A stretch of 64,000 bases of DNA, from positions 2,232,001-2,296,000 of the forward strand of contig NZ_JRKM01000001.1 of assembly GCF_000768065.1 (NCBI RefSeq), written 5' to 3'. This DNA comes from Aquabacterium sp. NJ1 (GTDB lineage: Bacteria; Pseudomonadota; Gammaproteobacteria; Burkholderiales; Burkholderiaceae_C). A program made the translations under genes and the position numbers. The notes beneath the pieces are model-generated. The model saw only the letters and a program-made list of their open reading frames with translations. It was not told where the DNA came from and searched no databases. Positions 16,801 to 25,127 of this stretch are shown piece by piece; position 1 is the stretch's first letter, and every line of letters starts with the position of its first letter.

Positions 16801-18507
16801 GTGACGGATGCTCGCCGCCGATGAGGTCGCCCCGAACAGGCCCACCCAGGACTGACTTGGCCGTGCGATCGTCAGGCCGCTGATCACATGCCCCAGCCCG
16901 TCGAACTGGCCCGAGAACGCCACCGTCCCATCACCCACGGGCGAAAAGCCGCCGGACCAGCCGGAAGTCGCGCTGGCGTCGATATCGGCCCCCAGCACAT
17001 AGCGCCCACCCAGATCGCCCTGCATGCCCTGCAGATCGGCGCCGGTGGTCGAGCCCTGCGCCCCCAGGCCCGTGATGACCTGCCAGCTGTTCAGGCTGCC
17101 ATCGCTGCCCAGCCGGGTCAGGAAGTTGGCCCCCGCCTGCAGGTTGATGCGCCCGCCGCCCAGCGTGTAGTAGGCCGTGTTGCCCGCCGCGACGCCGCCC
17201 TGGCCATACGCCAGTTCGAGCTGCCCGTTGGCATGGCTGGCCGTGATGTCCGCGTTGATGCCGATGTGGCGGTAGGCCGACAAGGTCAGGCGGGTGGCCG
17301 CCCCCCAGCTGATCGCATCGTTGACAAAGATGTCGCCGTTGCCCGAGGCGTTGCCCGCGCCGCAGCTGGCGTTGCTGCAGTTGACGCCGCCACCGGTTGT
17401 CTCGATGGTGACATTGGCGTTGGCCAGTGCGGCCGACAGCGCCGCGCCGGTGATGTCGCCCCCACTGGCTGCGATGGTGAAGTCATAGGGGTCGATCAGC
17501 CACTGGCCCGCTTTCACCACGGCGCCATCGGCCACCTTGACCCTGGCGGCGCTGGTTTCGACGAAGCCGCCCGAGCCCCCCTGCGGGGCCGAAGCATCGA
17601 GCCGGCCCGCGACACGCACCACGCCGTGCTGCATGTCGCCCATGAGCACGATCTCGCCCTTCTCGCCCGTGGCCAGGGTGCGCGCCTCGGTGATGCCGGT
17701 GTGGTTGATCACGCTGGAGGCCAGATCGCCTGCGGCCTTGGCGGTCAGGTACACGGTGCCGCCATCGGCCCGGATGCCGCCGCCCTGCTCGATGACGGCT
17801 TGCAGGCTGCCCTCCTCGACCTCGATCTTCACCGGCCCGCCCAGATCCAGGCGCACCGTGCGGCCTGCGGCCATGAACACATGCCCTTGCGGCGCCACGA
17901 TCTGGCCGGTGTTCTCGACGCGTGCCGCAATGAGGGCGACCGTGCCGCCCTTGGCCACCTGGAGCTGGCCTTCGTTGCGCACGGTGGCGGTGCTGCTGCC
18001 GCTGAAGCGATAGCGACCCGCCATGAAATCCTCGGTCGACAGGTTCAGCGTGGAGGCCAGCAGGCCGCCGGTATTGACCTGCGCCGTCGGGCTGAACAGC
18101 ACGCCGTTGGGGTTCACCAGGAACACCCGGCCATTCGCGTCCAGCGCCCCCTGGATGACGGAGACATTGGCGCCCAGCACCCGGTTGAGCGCCACCGCCG
18201 TGGATGAGGGTTGCACAAACCGGACGCGTTGCCCGGCCCCGATGTCAAAGCTCTGCCAGTCGGCCGCCATGGACGCGCTGCGCTGCTGCACGGTCAGCGT
18301 CGAACCGGATTGGCTGATGCTGCCTTCGCCCGCCGTGATGATGCCGCCTGTGGGCAGCGCACCGGCCTGCACCGTGGCACTGGCCAGCACGAGCGGCGCG
18401 GCCAGCACGCCCTCCCCGCAGCGTTTGCCGCTTGCACGCGCGCACTCGGCGACGACAACAAAGGCTTGGCGGACGTCACTCCAGACGTGGCGATAGGCAC
18501 GGTTCAT
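13882..18507 (-). CDS. Two-partner secreted adhesin (TpsA, filamentous-haemagglutinin-like)
   Basis: A 1541-residue secreted protein. The N-terminus MNRAYRHVWSDVRQAFVVV is an extended signal peptide region (ESPR), then a standard signal. The TPS (haemagglutination activity) domain follows with GRVFLVNPNGVLFSP (NPNG at ~132). Next come about ten GLUG-type repeats (GGLVGVN / GALVGAN followed by SYA-G-V, ~570-1040), a YDG-like module (TKTYDQQVYSG, ~1090) and MBG-like modules with KVYGDSDPGLSYTV, two of them near-identical. The C-terminus (FMRVFVVNGGIRQPAAY) has no anchor or autotransporter barrel, so the protein is released or stays tethered through TpsB. Likely roles are surface adhesion, aggregation or biofilm. 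A chemoreceptor gene lies 101 bases upstream on the same strand. Confidence 0.93.
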   Translation of the reverse strand: MNRAYRHVWSDVRQAFVVVAECARASGKRCGEGVLAAPLVLASATVQAGALPTGGIITAGEGSISQSGSTLTVQQRSASMAADWQSFDIGAGQRVRFVQPSSTAVALNRVLGANVSVIQGALDANGRVFLVNPNGVLFSPTAQVNTGGLLASTLNLSTEDFMAGRYRFSGSSTATVRNEGQLQVAKGGTVALIAARVENTGQIVAPQGHVFMAAGRTVRLDLGGPVKIEVEEGSLQAVIEQGGGIRADGGTVYLTAKAAGDLASSVINHTGITEARTLATGEKGEIVLMGDMQHGVVRVAGRLDASAPQGGSGGFVETSAARVKVADGAVVKAGQWLIDPYDFTIAASGGDITGAALSAALANANVTIETTGGGVNCSNASCGAGNASGNGDIFVNDAISWGAATRLTLSAYRHIGINADITASHANGQLELAYGQGGVAAGNTAYYTLGGGRINLQAGANFLTRLGSDGSLNSWQVITGLGAQGSTTGADLQGMQGDLGGRYVLGADIDASATSGWSGGFSPVGDGTVAFSGQFDGLGHVISGLTIARPSQSWVGLFGATSSAASIRHVGLENATIRGNARVGALVGANGGLVSRSYVERADVSGGTHAGALAGDNFATGTVQESYASGTVRGGNRLGGLVGVNEGAIADAYSTVSLSEYASQDNFGGLVGVNVGSIARSYATGNMNVFNNNRGGLVGANGGVITDSYWDIDSTTLASGGSGVSTATGLHSSTGSIDAYSQASYSGFDFGQTWYIREGQTRPFLRMEWAHSIGNAHQLQLMTLDQGASYKLRQDVSFSGDLNNQSELWRGTGANASGNFAGSFAPMDNFTGTLDGQGHVVSNLSVYLAQNFAGGLFAQTTNAAISNLGLSTASVTCGNYCGGLIGYANGTTVSNSYFSGNVVGVNGSNWLGGLIGFNVQGTVSNAYAEGSVTGPGTSLYVGGLIARNEQYSVISGSYSSASVTGGNIMGGLVGLNLDHSQILNSYSSGTVHSLQGNAGQVGGLVGAHQYLSSIENSYSVSPVTGTSAGKALVGGSSLDASAPVINSFWNNETAGPATSFGGTGKTAAEMRQLATFTGWDIDDAGGTGKVWRLYEGDSYPLLRAFLTPLTVSSVSDATKTYDQQVYSGGAGYTVSGSADASKILLGGTAGNAVDAGTYTLALYSTQNGYDLSGTRTAPNGLTIDARPISITADNQSKVYGDSDPGLSYTVTSGGLLSGDSLSGALTRTAGENVGSYTIDASALNNRNYVVTASNGTLTIDARPISITADNQSKVYGDSDPGLSYTVTSGGLLSGDSLSGALTRTAGENVGSYTIDASALSNSNYVVTASNGTLTISRRPVSVGAQNQSKLLGQADPVLGYTSDCGAASGPCGLLTGDSLVGALVREPGEGAGSYAITQGTLTSALNDNYEISFVGGTFLIRTVGVDANTPAGAAVTEAWRWPVVQALNTPMPPSLPEAGTAVGTPGSTTQLGSAGGMRRDNGSQGSQGLTFVDVVAEDPSASLASSAAGAGPDRQGFMRVFVVNGGIRQPAAYAALPTPRR
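14503..14958 (-). repeat. Two near-identical 228-bp tandem repeats inside tpsA
   Basis: Units 14503-14730 and 14731-14958 are each exactly 228 bp (76 codons) and differ at about five positions by eye. Each encodes one MBG-like module containing NQSKVYGDSDPGLSY. A third, clearly diverged module follows towards the C-terminus. The exact multiple of three keeps the frame whatever the copy number. Confidence 0.93.
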
Positions 18508-18555
18508 GGCTTCCCCGAAATGTCAATGATCCGGTTGGAGACTAAAACCCTGCAA

Positions 18556-18580
18556 GGCCGCGAAGCGGCCGTAATTACGG
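18556..18580. other. Adjoining palindromes in the receptor-tpsA gap
   Basis: GGCCGC-GAA-GCGGCC (18556-18570) overlaps the perfect 12-base palindrome CCGTAATTACGG (18569-18580). Read on the minus strand, the GC hairpin has a TTC loop and is followed by TTGCAGGGTTTT, so it can act as a weak terminator behind the chemoreceptor gene. The AT-centred palindrome, 62 bases upstream of the tpsA start, looks more like an operator. Function is inferred only. Confidence 0.5.
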
Positions 18581-18608
18581 GGCGCGACGGCCTGTTATCG
18601 CGGCATGG

Positions 18609-20162
18609 TCACGAGGCCAATCGAAAAACGGATACCGCCTGCACCAGTTGTTGCGCCTGCAGCTTGAGGCTTTCGGCCGCCGCCGCGCTCTCTTCCACCA
18701 GCGCGGCGTTCTGCTGCGTGGTCTGGTCCATCTGGCTGACCGCCTCGCTGACCTGCGACACGCCCGAGCTTTGCTCGGTGCTGGCGCTGCTGATCTCGCC
18801 CACGATGTCGTTGACGCGGCGGATGGCGGTCACCACCTCCTGCATGGTGGCACCGGCCTGGTCCACCAGGGCCGAACCCCGCTCGACGCGCTCCACGCTG
18901 GCGTTGATCAGCGACTTGATCTCCTTGGCGGCCTCGGCGGAGCGTTGCGCCAGGTTGCGCACCTCACCAGCCACCACGGCAAAGCCGCGCCCCTGCTCGC
19001 CCGCACGGGCGGCTTCCACCGCCGCATTCAAGGCCAGGATGTTGGTCTGGAAGGCGATGCCGTCGATCACGGTGATGATGTCCGAGATCTTGCGCGAGCT
19101 CTCGTTGATGTCCTTCATGGTCTCGACCACCTGGCTCACCACCTCGCCACCCTGCACCGCCACCGTCGACGCCCCATTGGCCAGTTGGCTGGCCTGCCGC
19201 GCGCTGTCAGCGTTCTGGTTGACGGTCGAGCCCAACTGCTCCATGGAGGCCGCAGTCTGCTGCAGCGCCGAGGCCTGCTCCTCCGTGCGCTGGCTCAAAT
19301 CCTGGTTGCCCTGGGCAATCTGCGCGCTGGCCGTGGCCACGCTCTCGGCGCCCTGGCGCACCCCGCCGACCATCTGCACCAGGTTGTCCCGCATGTCAGA
19401 CAAGGCCTGCAGCAACAAGCCGACCTCATCACGGCCACCGGTCGAAAGGCGGGCGCTCAGGTCCCCATCGGCGATGCGGCGCGCCACCTCGGCGGCGGCC
19501 ACCATGGGCCGCGTCACCATGCGGGTGATCCACACAGCCAGGAAGCTCGCCAGCGCCACCACGCCCAGCACCATGGCCACCACCCAGGCGCGTGCCTGCA
19601 CATAAGTGGCATGCGCTTGCGTCGTGGCGGCACTGGCCCCCTTGCTGTTCAAGGCCAGCAAGTCGTCGCTGGCCGCCAGCAAGGCCCGGAAGGCCACGCG
19701 CGACTGCTGCCGGTAGAACTGCTGGGCCTCGGCCTGTTTGGCCGCCCCCTGGTTGGACAAGGCGATCAACTGCTCATGCGCCTGCAGGTACGCCGCCTCC
19801 CTGGCCTTCAGCGACTCATACAGCTGGCGTTCTTGCGGCGACTCGATCGTCGGCTCATATTGGCGCGTCAACTCCGCGATGCGCGCCATGGTCCTGGCCA
19901 ACTCCTGCTCCTCGCCGCGCCGCTCATCGGCGCTCAGTGCCATCAGATGCAGCGCTTCATTGCGGCGGTACTGGTTGACCATGCTCTTCAAGTCACCCAG
20001 CATCTGCAGGCTGGGCACCCAGTTGCTGGCCATCTCTTCCGTATTCGCATTGATGCGCGACAGCTGCGCCACGGCAAAACCGCCCACCAGGGCCGTCAGC
20101 AAGACCACCACGGCAAAGGCCGCGCCCAGCTTCTTGCCCAGCTTGATGTCAGACAGGTCCAT
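18609..20162 (-). CDS. Methyl-accepting chemotaxis protein, four-helix-bundle sensor
   Basis: A 517-residue receptor: TM1 near residues 12-32 ([17 protein letters not shown]), a four-helix-bundle periplasmic domain (~33-190, with [19 protein letters not shown] style helices), TM2 (~192-212), HAMP ([27 protein letters not shown]) and a signalling hairpin with [20 protein letters not shown] and [20 protein letters not shown], the Tsr-like class. It ends [11 protein letters not shown] with no tether peptide. The start [11 protein letters not shown] has AACGAGGAG upstream on its strand. A sigma-28-like promoter sits 37-63 bases upstream of the start codon, as expected for motility-class genes. 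tpsA follows on the same strand after 101 bases. Confidence 0.93.
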   Translation of the reverse strand: MDLSDIKLGKKLGAAFAVVVLLTALVGGFAVAQLSRINANTEEMASNWVPSLQMLGDLKSMVNQYRRNEALHLMALSADERRGEEQELARTMARIAELTRQYEPTIESPQERQLYESLKAREAAYLQAHEQLIALSNQGAAKQAEAQQFYRQQSRVAFRALLAASDDLLALNSKGASAATTQAHATYVQARAWVVAMVLGVVALASFLAVWITRMVTRPMVAAAEVARRIADGDLSARLSTGGRDEVGLLLQALSDMRDNLVQMVGGVRQGAESVATASAQIAQGNQDLSQRTEEQASALQQTAASMEQLGSTVNQNADSARQASQLANGASTVAVQGGEVVSQVVETMKDINESSRKISDIITVIDGIAFQTNILALNAAVEAARAGEQGRGFAVVAGEVRNLAQRSAEAAKEIKSLINASVERVERGSALVDQAGATMQEVVTAIRRVNDIVGEISSASTEQSSGVSQVSEAVSQMDQTTQQNAALVEESAAAAESLKLQAQQLVQAVSVFRLAS

Positions 20163-20198
20163 GAGACTCCTCGTTACTTCAAAACACTCGCTGTCGTG

Positions 20199-20225
20199 TT
20201 TTCGGAAAGACCTGATCACACTTAA
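20199..20225 (-). promoter_or_regulatory. Sigma-28 (FliA)-like promoter for the chemoreceptor
   Basis: On the minus strand: TTAAGTGT, 11 bases, TCCGAAAA. Against the enterobacterial FliA consensus TAAAGTTT-N11-GCCGATAA, six of eight bases match in each box with exact spacing. Its -10 box ends 37 bases before the start codon of the receptor gene at 20162. The consensus is from enterobacteria, so the match is suggestive rather than proven here. Confidence 0.62.
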
Positions 20226-20352
20226 GGGTAATTTGTTGCCAATGCAGCGAATAACTCCTTTCGCACCCACCCCTAGAAGCATCACCACGGCTCGACACCC
20301 CCCGCCCCTTGCGGTAGAACCCGGTTCATCACATGGTGAAAAGGAGCGCGCG

Positions 20353-21276
20353 ATGGGGGCCAGATGGCTGTGGGTGGCTCTGCTGACGAGCCTGATGCTG
20401 ACGCCGCCGGTGCACGCCCAGACCTGCGCGCAAAAAGCCGAACTGCTCAGCAGCGCCGAGGTCTACCGCGATCTGCCCCGCTACGTGACCGGCCTGGGCT
20501 GGCAGGGCGCACGCACCGACCGCCTGCCCGCCAACAGCGTGGTCTGGGTCTGCCAGGACCGTGCGGTGGACTTCGGCTTCTCTAGCAAGACCTGGTCACA
20601 GGTCGGCTACCGGGCCCCGCGCCCCACCGACCCCTGGCGTTTTGGCTGGATCCTCAAGGAGCAATGGCGCCCGGTGGCACGCAAGCCGACGCGGCAATCC
20701 CTGGCAGCAGGCGGGATCCAGCTCGCGGCCTACCCGGCCAGGCCAGGCAACACGAACAGCGCGCCCACCAAGGCCACGCCCACCGAGGTACCACCCGAGG
20801 TGCCTCCCCATGCGCCAGCTGACACGCCGCCTGATGTAGCGCCCGATGCGCCGCCTGACGCACCACCGAACCAGCCCCCCGGCACGGCCAGCACGGACAA
20901 CGCCGACACGCCGCCCACCCTGCCTGCCAGCAAATCCGGCAGCGGTGCCGTGCTCGACACCCCACCCGAGAGCGCCAGCCTGGGCGAGCAGATCGTGCTG
21001 TACGGCCCCCTGTTCCTGGCGATGCTGCTGGGCATGCTGGCCAAGGCCCTGTTCGACCTGCTGGACGACAGCAAGCCCTCCTGGCGCGAACACCTGCGCC
21101 ACGGCGCCATGGCCATCGTGATCTCGCCCATCGTGTTCCTGGGCTTCATCACCGCCGGCCAGTTCAACAGCTCCTCACAGACCTTCCTGGTGCTGGCGCT
21201 GTTTGCCTTCCAGAACGGCTTTTTCTGGCAGACCGTGCTCAAGCGCAACCCGCCCGCGCCCGAGCAACCCGCCTGA
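20353..21276 (+). CDS. Exported SH3-like protein with Pro-rich linker and C-terminal membrane segments
   Basis: A 307-residue protein I do not recognise as a named family. Signal peptide [22 protein letters not shown]. Residues ~25-105 resemble a bacterial SH3 fold ([29 protein letters not shown]), the kind that binds peptidoglycan or cell-wall partners. Residues ~135-195 are a Pro/Ala/Asp-rich spacer with repeated PPD-A motifs. About three membrane helices close the chain ([50 protein letters not shown]). AAGGAG is placed 7-12 bases before the ATG. It is divergent from the receptor at 20162. The layout suggests an inner-membrane protein reaching towards the wall. Confidence 0.7.
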   Translation: MGARWLWVALLTSLMLTPPVHAQTCAQKAELLSSAEVYRDLPRYVTGLGWQGARTDRLPANSVVWVCQDRAVDFGFSSKTWSQVGYRAPRPTDPWRFGWILKEQWRPVARKPTRQSLAAGGIQLAAYPARPGNTNSAPTKATPTEVPPEVPPHAPADTPPDVAPDAPPDAPPNQPPGTASTDNADTPPTLPASKSGSGAVLDTPPESASLGEQIVLYGPLFLAMLLGMLAKALFDLLDDSKPSWREHLRHGAMAIVISPIVFLGFITAGQFNSSSQTFLVLALFAFQNGFFWQTVLKRNPPAPEQPA

Positions 21277-21400
21277 TCCGGCACCGGTTGACGGCCGCCT
21301 CCGGGGGCCATGCTGGTGGTCGCTCTTTGCAGCTTCTTTACACAAGGGCCAGACGTGGCGGCGTATGCTCGCTTTCTCCTGCATCGCTCCTGGTTGACTC

Positions 21401-21826
21401 ATGATCAAGCATGTCATTCGCGGCGTGGCCCTGGTGGGCGCCTGTGTGCTGTCCTTCCTGTTGTGGACGGCCTTTCACATCCCCAACACCCAGGACATCG
21501 ACATCGCCAACGCCCTGGCCGACGAGGTCAGCACCCACTATGGGCAATTCCACCCCCGCCCGGAGGTGAACAAGACCAGCCTGGGCAAGGTGCTGTACCC
21601 CCACCCCGGCCCCGGCGGCACGCCCACCTTCGTGATCTACGAAGTCACCGACCCCATCGAGCGCGCCAGCATCGTGGCGGCCACGCGCCAGGCCCTGGGC
21701 AAGGCCCACGCCCGCACCGCCACCCTGAAGTTCTACGAACGCCAGAACGTGACGCACTTTGAAGGCGGCGGCATCCGCCGTGGCCCCGAGCACCTGCTGG
21801 AAACCGACATGGTCACCGCTGGCTGA
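21401..21826 (+). CDS. Small single-pass membrane or exported protein, unknown
   Basis: A 141-residue protein: N-terminal hydrophobic helix (HVIRGVALVGACVLSFLLWTAF), then a compact soluble domain with NALADEVSTHYGQFHP, TPTFVIYEVTDPIERASIV and ARTATLKFYERQNVTHFEGGG. The helix may be an uncleaved anchor. No family recognised. It lies 124 bases after the SH3-like gene in the same direction and converges with mgtA, with 18 bases between the stops. Base composition and codon use look normal, which supports a real gene. Confidence 0.65.
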   Translation: MIKHVIRGVALVGACVLSFLLWTAFHIPNTQDIDIANALADEVSTHYGQFHPRPEVNKTSLGKVLYPHPGPGGTPTFVIYEVTDPIERASIVAATRQALGKAHARTATLKFYERQNVTHFEGGGIRRGPEHLLETDMVTAG

Positions 21827-21844
21827 GCCGGTTGACGCCAGGCC

Positions 21845-24493
21845 TCACATCAAGGCAAAGCGCCGGCGCAACCAGCGCGTGAGCAGCGTGGTCAAGGCCA
21901 GGTAACCCACCAGGATGGCCGCGAGCGCTGGCCAGTAGCCCCAAGGCAGCGCCACCAGGCCCAATGAAGACGCCAGCGGCGAATACGGCAACACCACACC
22001 CAGCGCACACACGCCCAGCGTCGTGCCCAGCAAGGCCTTGCTCGCACGGCTTTGCACAAAGGGCAGGCGCCCGGTGCGGATGATGTGGATGATCAGCGTC
22101 TGCGACAGCAGCGACTCCACGAACCAGCCCGTGTGGAACAGCGCCGCCTGCTCGGGCGCCTGCGCCTTGAACACATAGAACATCAGCGCAAACGTGGCGT
22201 AGTCGAACACCGAACTGATGGGCCCCACCAGCACCATGAAGCGGGCGATGTTGCCGATCTCCCAGCGGCGCGGCTGCATCAGCTCTTCACGGTCCACCTC
22301 GTCACTGGGAATGGCCGACTGCGAGATGTCGTACAGCAGGTTGTTGGTCAGCACCTGGATCGGCGCCATCGGCAGGAAGGGCAACCACGCGCTCGCCCCC
22401 AGCACGCTGAACATGTTGCCGAAGTTGGAGCTGGCGCCCATGCGGATGTACTTGAGCAGGTTGCCAAACACCTTGCGGCCCTCGATCACCCCGTCGTTGA
22501 GCACCATCAGGCTCTTCTTGAGCAGGATGATGTCGGCCGACTCCTTGGCGATGTCCACCGCCGTGTCCACCGACACGCCCACATCGGCCGCCTTCAGTGC
22601 CGGCCCGTCGTTGATGCCATCGCCCAGGTAACCCACCACATGGCCACGTGCGCGCAAGGCCCCGATCACACGGGCCTTCTGCGCGGGGGACAACTTGGCA
22701 AACACCCGCGTCTGGTTGACTGCCTGCTGCAGTTGCGGGTCATCCATGGCCTCGATCTCGGCGCCCAGCAGCGTGTGCTCCACAGGCAGCGCCACCTCGC
22801 GGCAAATCTTGTTGGTGACGATCTCGTTGTCGCCTGTCAGGATCTTCACCGTCACCCCATGGCGGGACAAGGCCGACAAGGCTTCGCGCACGCCCTCCTT
22901 GGGTGGGTCCAGAAAGGCGATGAAGCCCAGCAGCACCAGATCGGCCTCGTCGGCCACGCTCACGGGTGGCTGGCCTTCGGGCAGCGGTTTGTAGGCAATG
23001 GCGATCACGCGAAAGCCATCTTCATTGAGCGCACGGCTGGTGGCCTGCACACGCGCGAGGTGGCTGTCGTCCAGCGCAAAGCGCAAGCCACTGGACTCTG
23101 CCTGCGTGCAGGCGGCAAACACCTCTTCCACAGCCCCCTTGCAGATCAGCAGGCGCTGGCCCTGGCCTTCCACCACCACGGACATGCGCCGGCGCTGGAA
23201 GTCGAACGGGATCTCGTCGACCTTCTGATACTGCCCCTGCTCATGCAACTTTTCATGCACCTCGGTGTACTTGAGCACGGCCTGGTCCAGCTGGCTGCGC
23301 AGCCCCGACTGGTAGTAGCTGTTGAGGTAGGCGAAGTCCAGCACCCAGTCGCTGGGCTGGCCATCCAGGTCCACGTACTTTTCCAGGATGATGCGGTCCT
23401 GCGTGAGCGTGCCGGTCTTGTCGGTGCACAACACGTCCATCGCACCGAAGTTCTGGATGGCCTGCAGGCGCTTGACGATCACCTTCTTGCGCGACATGGT
23501 CAGCGCGCCCTTGGCCAGGTTCACCGTGACCAGCATGGGCAGCATCTCGGGCGTCAGGCCCACGGCCACGGCGGTGGCGAACAACAAGGCCTCCAGCCAG
23601 TCGCCCTTGGTCAGGCCGTTGATCACGAACACCAGCGGCACCATCACGGCCATGAAGCGCAGCATCAACCAGGTGAAGCGGTTCAGGCCGGTGTCAAAGC
23701 TGCTGGGGCCGCGCTCGCCCGTCATGGCCTGCGCGATGCCACCGAACACAGCACGCGCGCCGGTGTGCACCACCACGGCCGTGGCCGAGCCGCTGGCCAC
23801 GTGGGTGCCCATGTAGCAGGCATTGCGCAGCGCCATGGCGTCCACGCCGGGTGACTCGACCAGCGCGTATTTCTCCACCGGCAGGGACTCGCCCGTCAAG
23901 GCCGCCTCGTTGACGAAGAAGTCGCGGGCGCTGAGCAGCAGCACATCCGCGGGGATCAGGTCACCGGCGGACAGGTGCACCACGTCGCCAGGCACCAGCT
24001 GCGCGATGGGCAGCTCCTGCAGCCCCCCGACCTGCGTCCCAACGGCATTTGCGTTGCCGCTGGTGCTGGCCTCCTGATGCCGCAACACGGTGGCGGTGGT
24101 GTGCACCATGGCGCGCAAAGCCGCGGCCGCGCGGTCAGAGCGGCGCTCCTGCACAAAGCCCAGGCTGATGCTGAGCACCACCATCAGGAAGATGATGATG
24201 GCCGATTCGCTGTTGCCCGTCAGCAGCGACACCAATGACAGGCCGAACAACAGGAAGTTCAGCGGGTTGGCGACCTTGTGCAGCAACTGCACCAGCAGGC
24301 TGCGTGTGCCGGGCGGGCTGGCCTGGTTGGGGCCGAACTGGGCCAGTCTCTGCCTGGCCTGCACCGGGCTCAGGCCCTCTACGCGCGTGTCCAGCGCCGC
24401 CAGCACCTGCTCGGCAGGCAAGGCAGCCAGTGCGCTCAGGCCTGGCCCCGTTTCAACAGGTGTCGCGGCGGCATGGTTCATGGCGGGCATCAT
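21845..24493 (-). CDS. mgtA: Mg2+-importing P-type ATPase
   Basis: An 882-residue P3-type ATPase of the MgtA/MgtB family, an inner-membrane pump importing Mg2+ at the expense of ATP. Visible landmarks are the actuator motif TGES (200-203), the phosphorylation site CTDKTGTLTQD with Asp358, ILTGDNE and the hinge GDGINDGPALKAADVGV, with about ten membrane segments and the GLTPEMLPMLV stretch of TM4 that is diagnostic for Mg2+ pumps. Length fits the family. Starts at 24493 and 24481 (MNHAAATP) are both possible. It follows hsp20 on the same strand after 45 bases with no clear terminator, so the two are probably one operon controlled from the region containing the FNR-like palindrome. Confidence 0.95.
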   Translation of the reverse strand: MMPAMNHAAATPVETGPGLSALAALPAEQVLAALDTRVEGLSPVQARQRLAQFGPNQASPPGTRSLLVQLLHKVANPLNFLLFGLSLVSLLTGNSESAIIIFLMVVLSISLGFVQERRSDRAAAALRAMVHTTATVLRHQEASTSGNANAVGTQVGGLQELPIAQLVPGDVVHLSAGDLIPADVLLLSARDFFVNEAALTGESLPVEKYALVESPGVDAMALRNACYMGTHVASGSATAVVVHTGARAVFGGIAQAMTGERGPSSFDTGLNRFTWLMLRFMAVMVPLVFVINGLTKGDWLEALLFATAVAVGLTPEMLPMLVTVNLAKGALTMSRKKVIVKRLQAIQNFGAMDVLCTDKTGTLTQDRIILEKYVDLDGQPSDWVLDFAYLNSYYQSGLRSQLDQAVLKYTEVHEKLHEQGQYQKVDEIPFDFQRRRMSVVVEGQGQRLLICKGAVEEVFAACTQAESSGLRFALDDSHLARVQATSRALNEDGFRVIAIAYKPLPEGQPPVSVADEADLVLLGFIAFLDPPKEGVREALSALSRHGVTVKILTGDNEIVTNKICREVALPVEHTLLGAEIEAMDDPQLQQAVNQTRVFAKLSPAQKARVIGALRARGHVVGYLGDGINDGPALKAADVGVSVDTAVDIAKESADIILLKKSLMVLNDGVIEGRKVFGNLLKYIRMGASSNFGNMFSVLGASAWLPFLPMAPIQVLTNNLLYDISQSAIPSDEVDREELMQPRRWEIGNIARFMVLVGPISSVFDYATFALMFYVFKAQAPEQAALFHTGWFVESLLSQTLIIHIIRTGRLPFVQSRASKALLGTTLGVCALGVVLPYSPLASSLGLVALPWGYWPALAAILVGYLALTTLLTRWLRRRFALM

Positions 24494-24538
24494 GGCCCAT
24501 TCTCATGCCTGGGCCGTGACACCCGGCCGTCACCCGGT

Positions 24539-24952
24539 TCAGTTGATGGTCAGCTTCTTGCCATTGGAAGCGGCCTTCTTGGGCAAGGTCAGCTCCAGCA
24601 CACCGTTGTTGAACGAAGCGCTGGCCTTGCTCTCATCGATGTCGTGCGCCAGCTGGAAGGAGCGCGACACCTGGCCGTAATAGCGCTCGGAACGCAGCAC
24701 ACGCTCACCTTCCTTGACTTCCTTTTCCTGCTTGACCTCGCTGCTGATCGACACCTGGTTGCCTTCGATCTCGACGTGGATGTCTTCCTTCTTGGCACCG
24801 GGCATTTCCGCGTGCACGAGGTAGGCGCCCTCCTGCTCCTTCACGTCCATCTTGATCTGCTGCGGCGGCACGTTGGAGGGCAGGTCCATCGGCTTGACGA
24901 AGAAGCCGCGGAACAGTTCATCCATGGGGTTGTAACGGCTGATTTGGCTCAT
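24539..24952 (-). CDS. Small heat-shock protein (Hsp20 family)
   Basis: A 137-residue alpha-crystallin-type chaperone that holds unfolding proteins in the cytoplasm without ATP. The N-terminal arm MSQISRYNPMDELFRGFF leads into the alpha-crystallin domain (~35-125: IKMDVKEQEGAYLVHAEMPG, KKEDIHVEIEGNQVSI, and the signature FNNGVLELTLPK), followed by a short tail. AGGAG lies a few bases before the chosen ATG at 24952; an upstream in-frame start (24991) has no such site. It is first in a probable operon with mgtA. Hsp20 genes in low-oxygen regulons of Burkholderiales and pseudomonads are often linked to FNR/ANR boxes, and one is present here. Confidence 0.95.
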   Translation of the reverse strand: MSQISRYNPMDELFRGFFVKPMDLPSNVPPQQIKMDVKEQEGAYLVHAEMPGAKKEDIHVEIEGNQVSISSEVKQEKEVKEGERVLRSERYYGQVSRSFQLAHDIDESKASASFNNGVLELTLPKKAASNGKKLTIN

Positions 24953-25014
24953 GACGATCTCCTGCAAGTGGGTTGGTATCGGGGCATGCACATGCCGATG
25001 AGGCCTAGATAAGT

Positions 25015-25042
25015 GGCGGGCTCATTTTTTCAAGAGCCCGCC
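25015..25042. other. Inverted repeat upstream of hsp20
   Basis: GGCGGGCTC, 10-base loop containing six Ts, GAGCCCGCC. A perfect 9-bp stem between hsp20 and the hydrolase gene. It is not downstream of either gene, so it is not an ordinary terminator; it may fold in an mRNA leader or be a protein site. Confidence 0.45.
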
Positions 25043-25052
25043 CGACCCCGCC

Positions 25053-25070
25053 TTGACCTTGATCAAGGTC
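25053..25070. promoter_or_regulatory. FNR/ANR-like palindrome between hsp20 and the hydrolase gene
   Basis: TTGACCTTGATCAA (25053-25066) differs from the FNR half-site arrangement TTGAT-N4-ATCAA at one base, and overlaps the perfect 16-base palindrome GACCTTGATCAAGGTC (25055-25070). It is ~101 bases upstream of the hsp20 start and ~58 upstream of the hydrolase start. This would give oxygen-responsive control of hsp20-mgtA and perhaps the hydrolase. The site is seen; the regulator is inferred. Confidence 0.6.
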
Positions 25071-25127
25071 GATCAGCCAAGGCCCCTGACGCACAATCCA
25101 GGGCATTGCCAATTGCCTTGATGCCTG

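Noticed and set aside
14056..16824. A 922-codon open frame on the plus strand opposite tpsA
   Set aside because: It is antisense to well-supported TPS, GLUG and MBG-type repeats and has the Arg/Ala/His bias of shadow frames.
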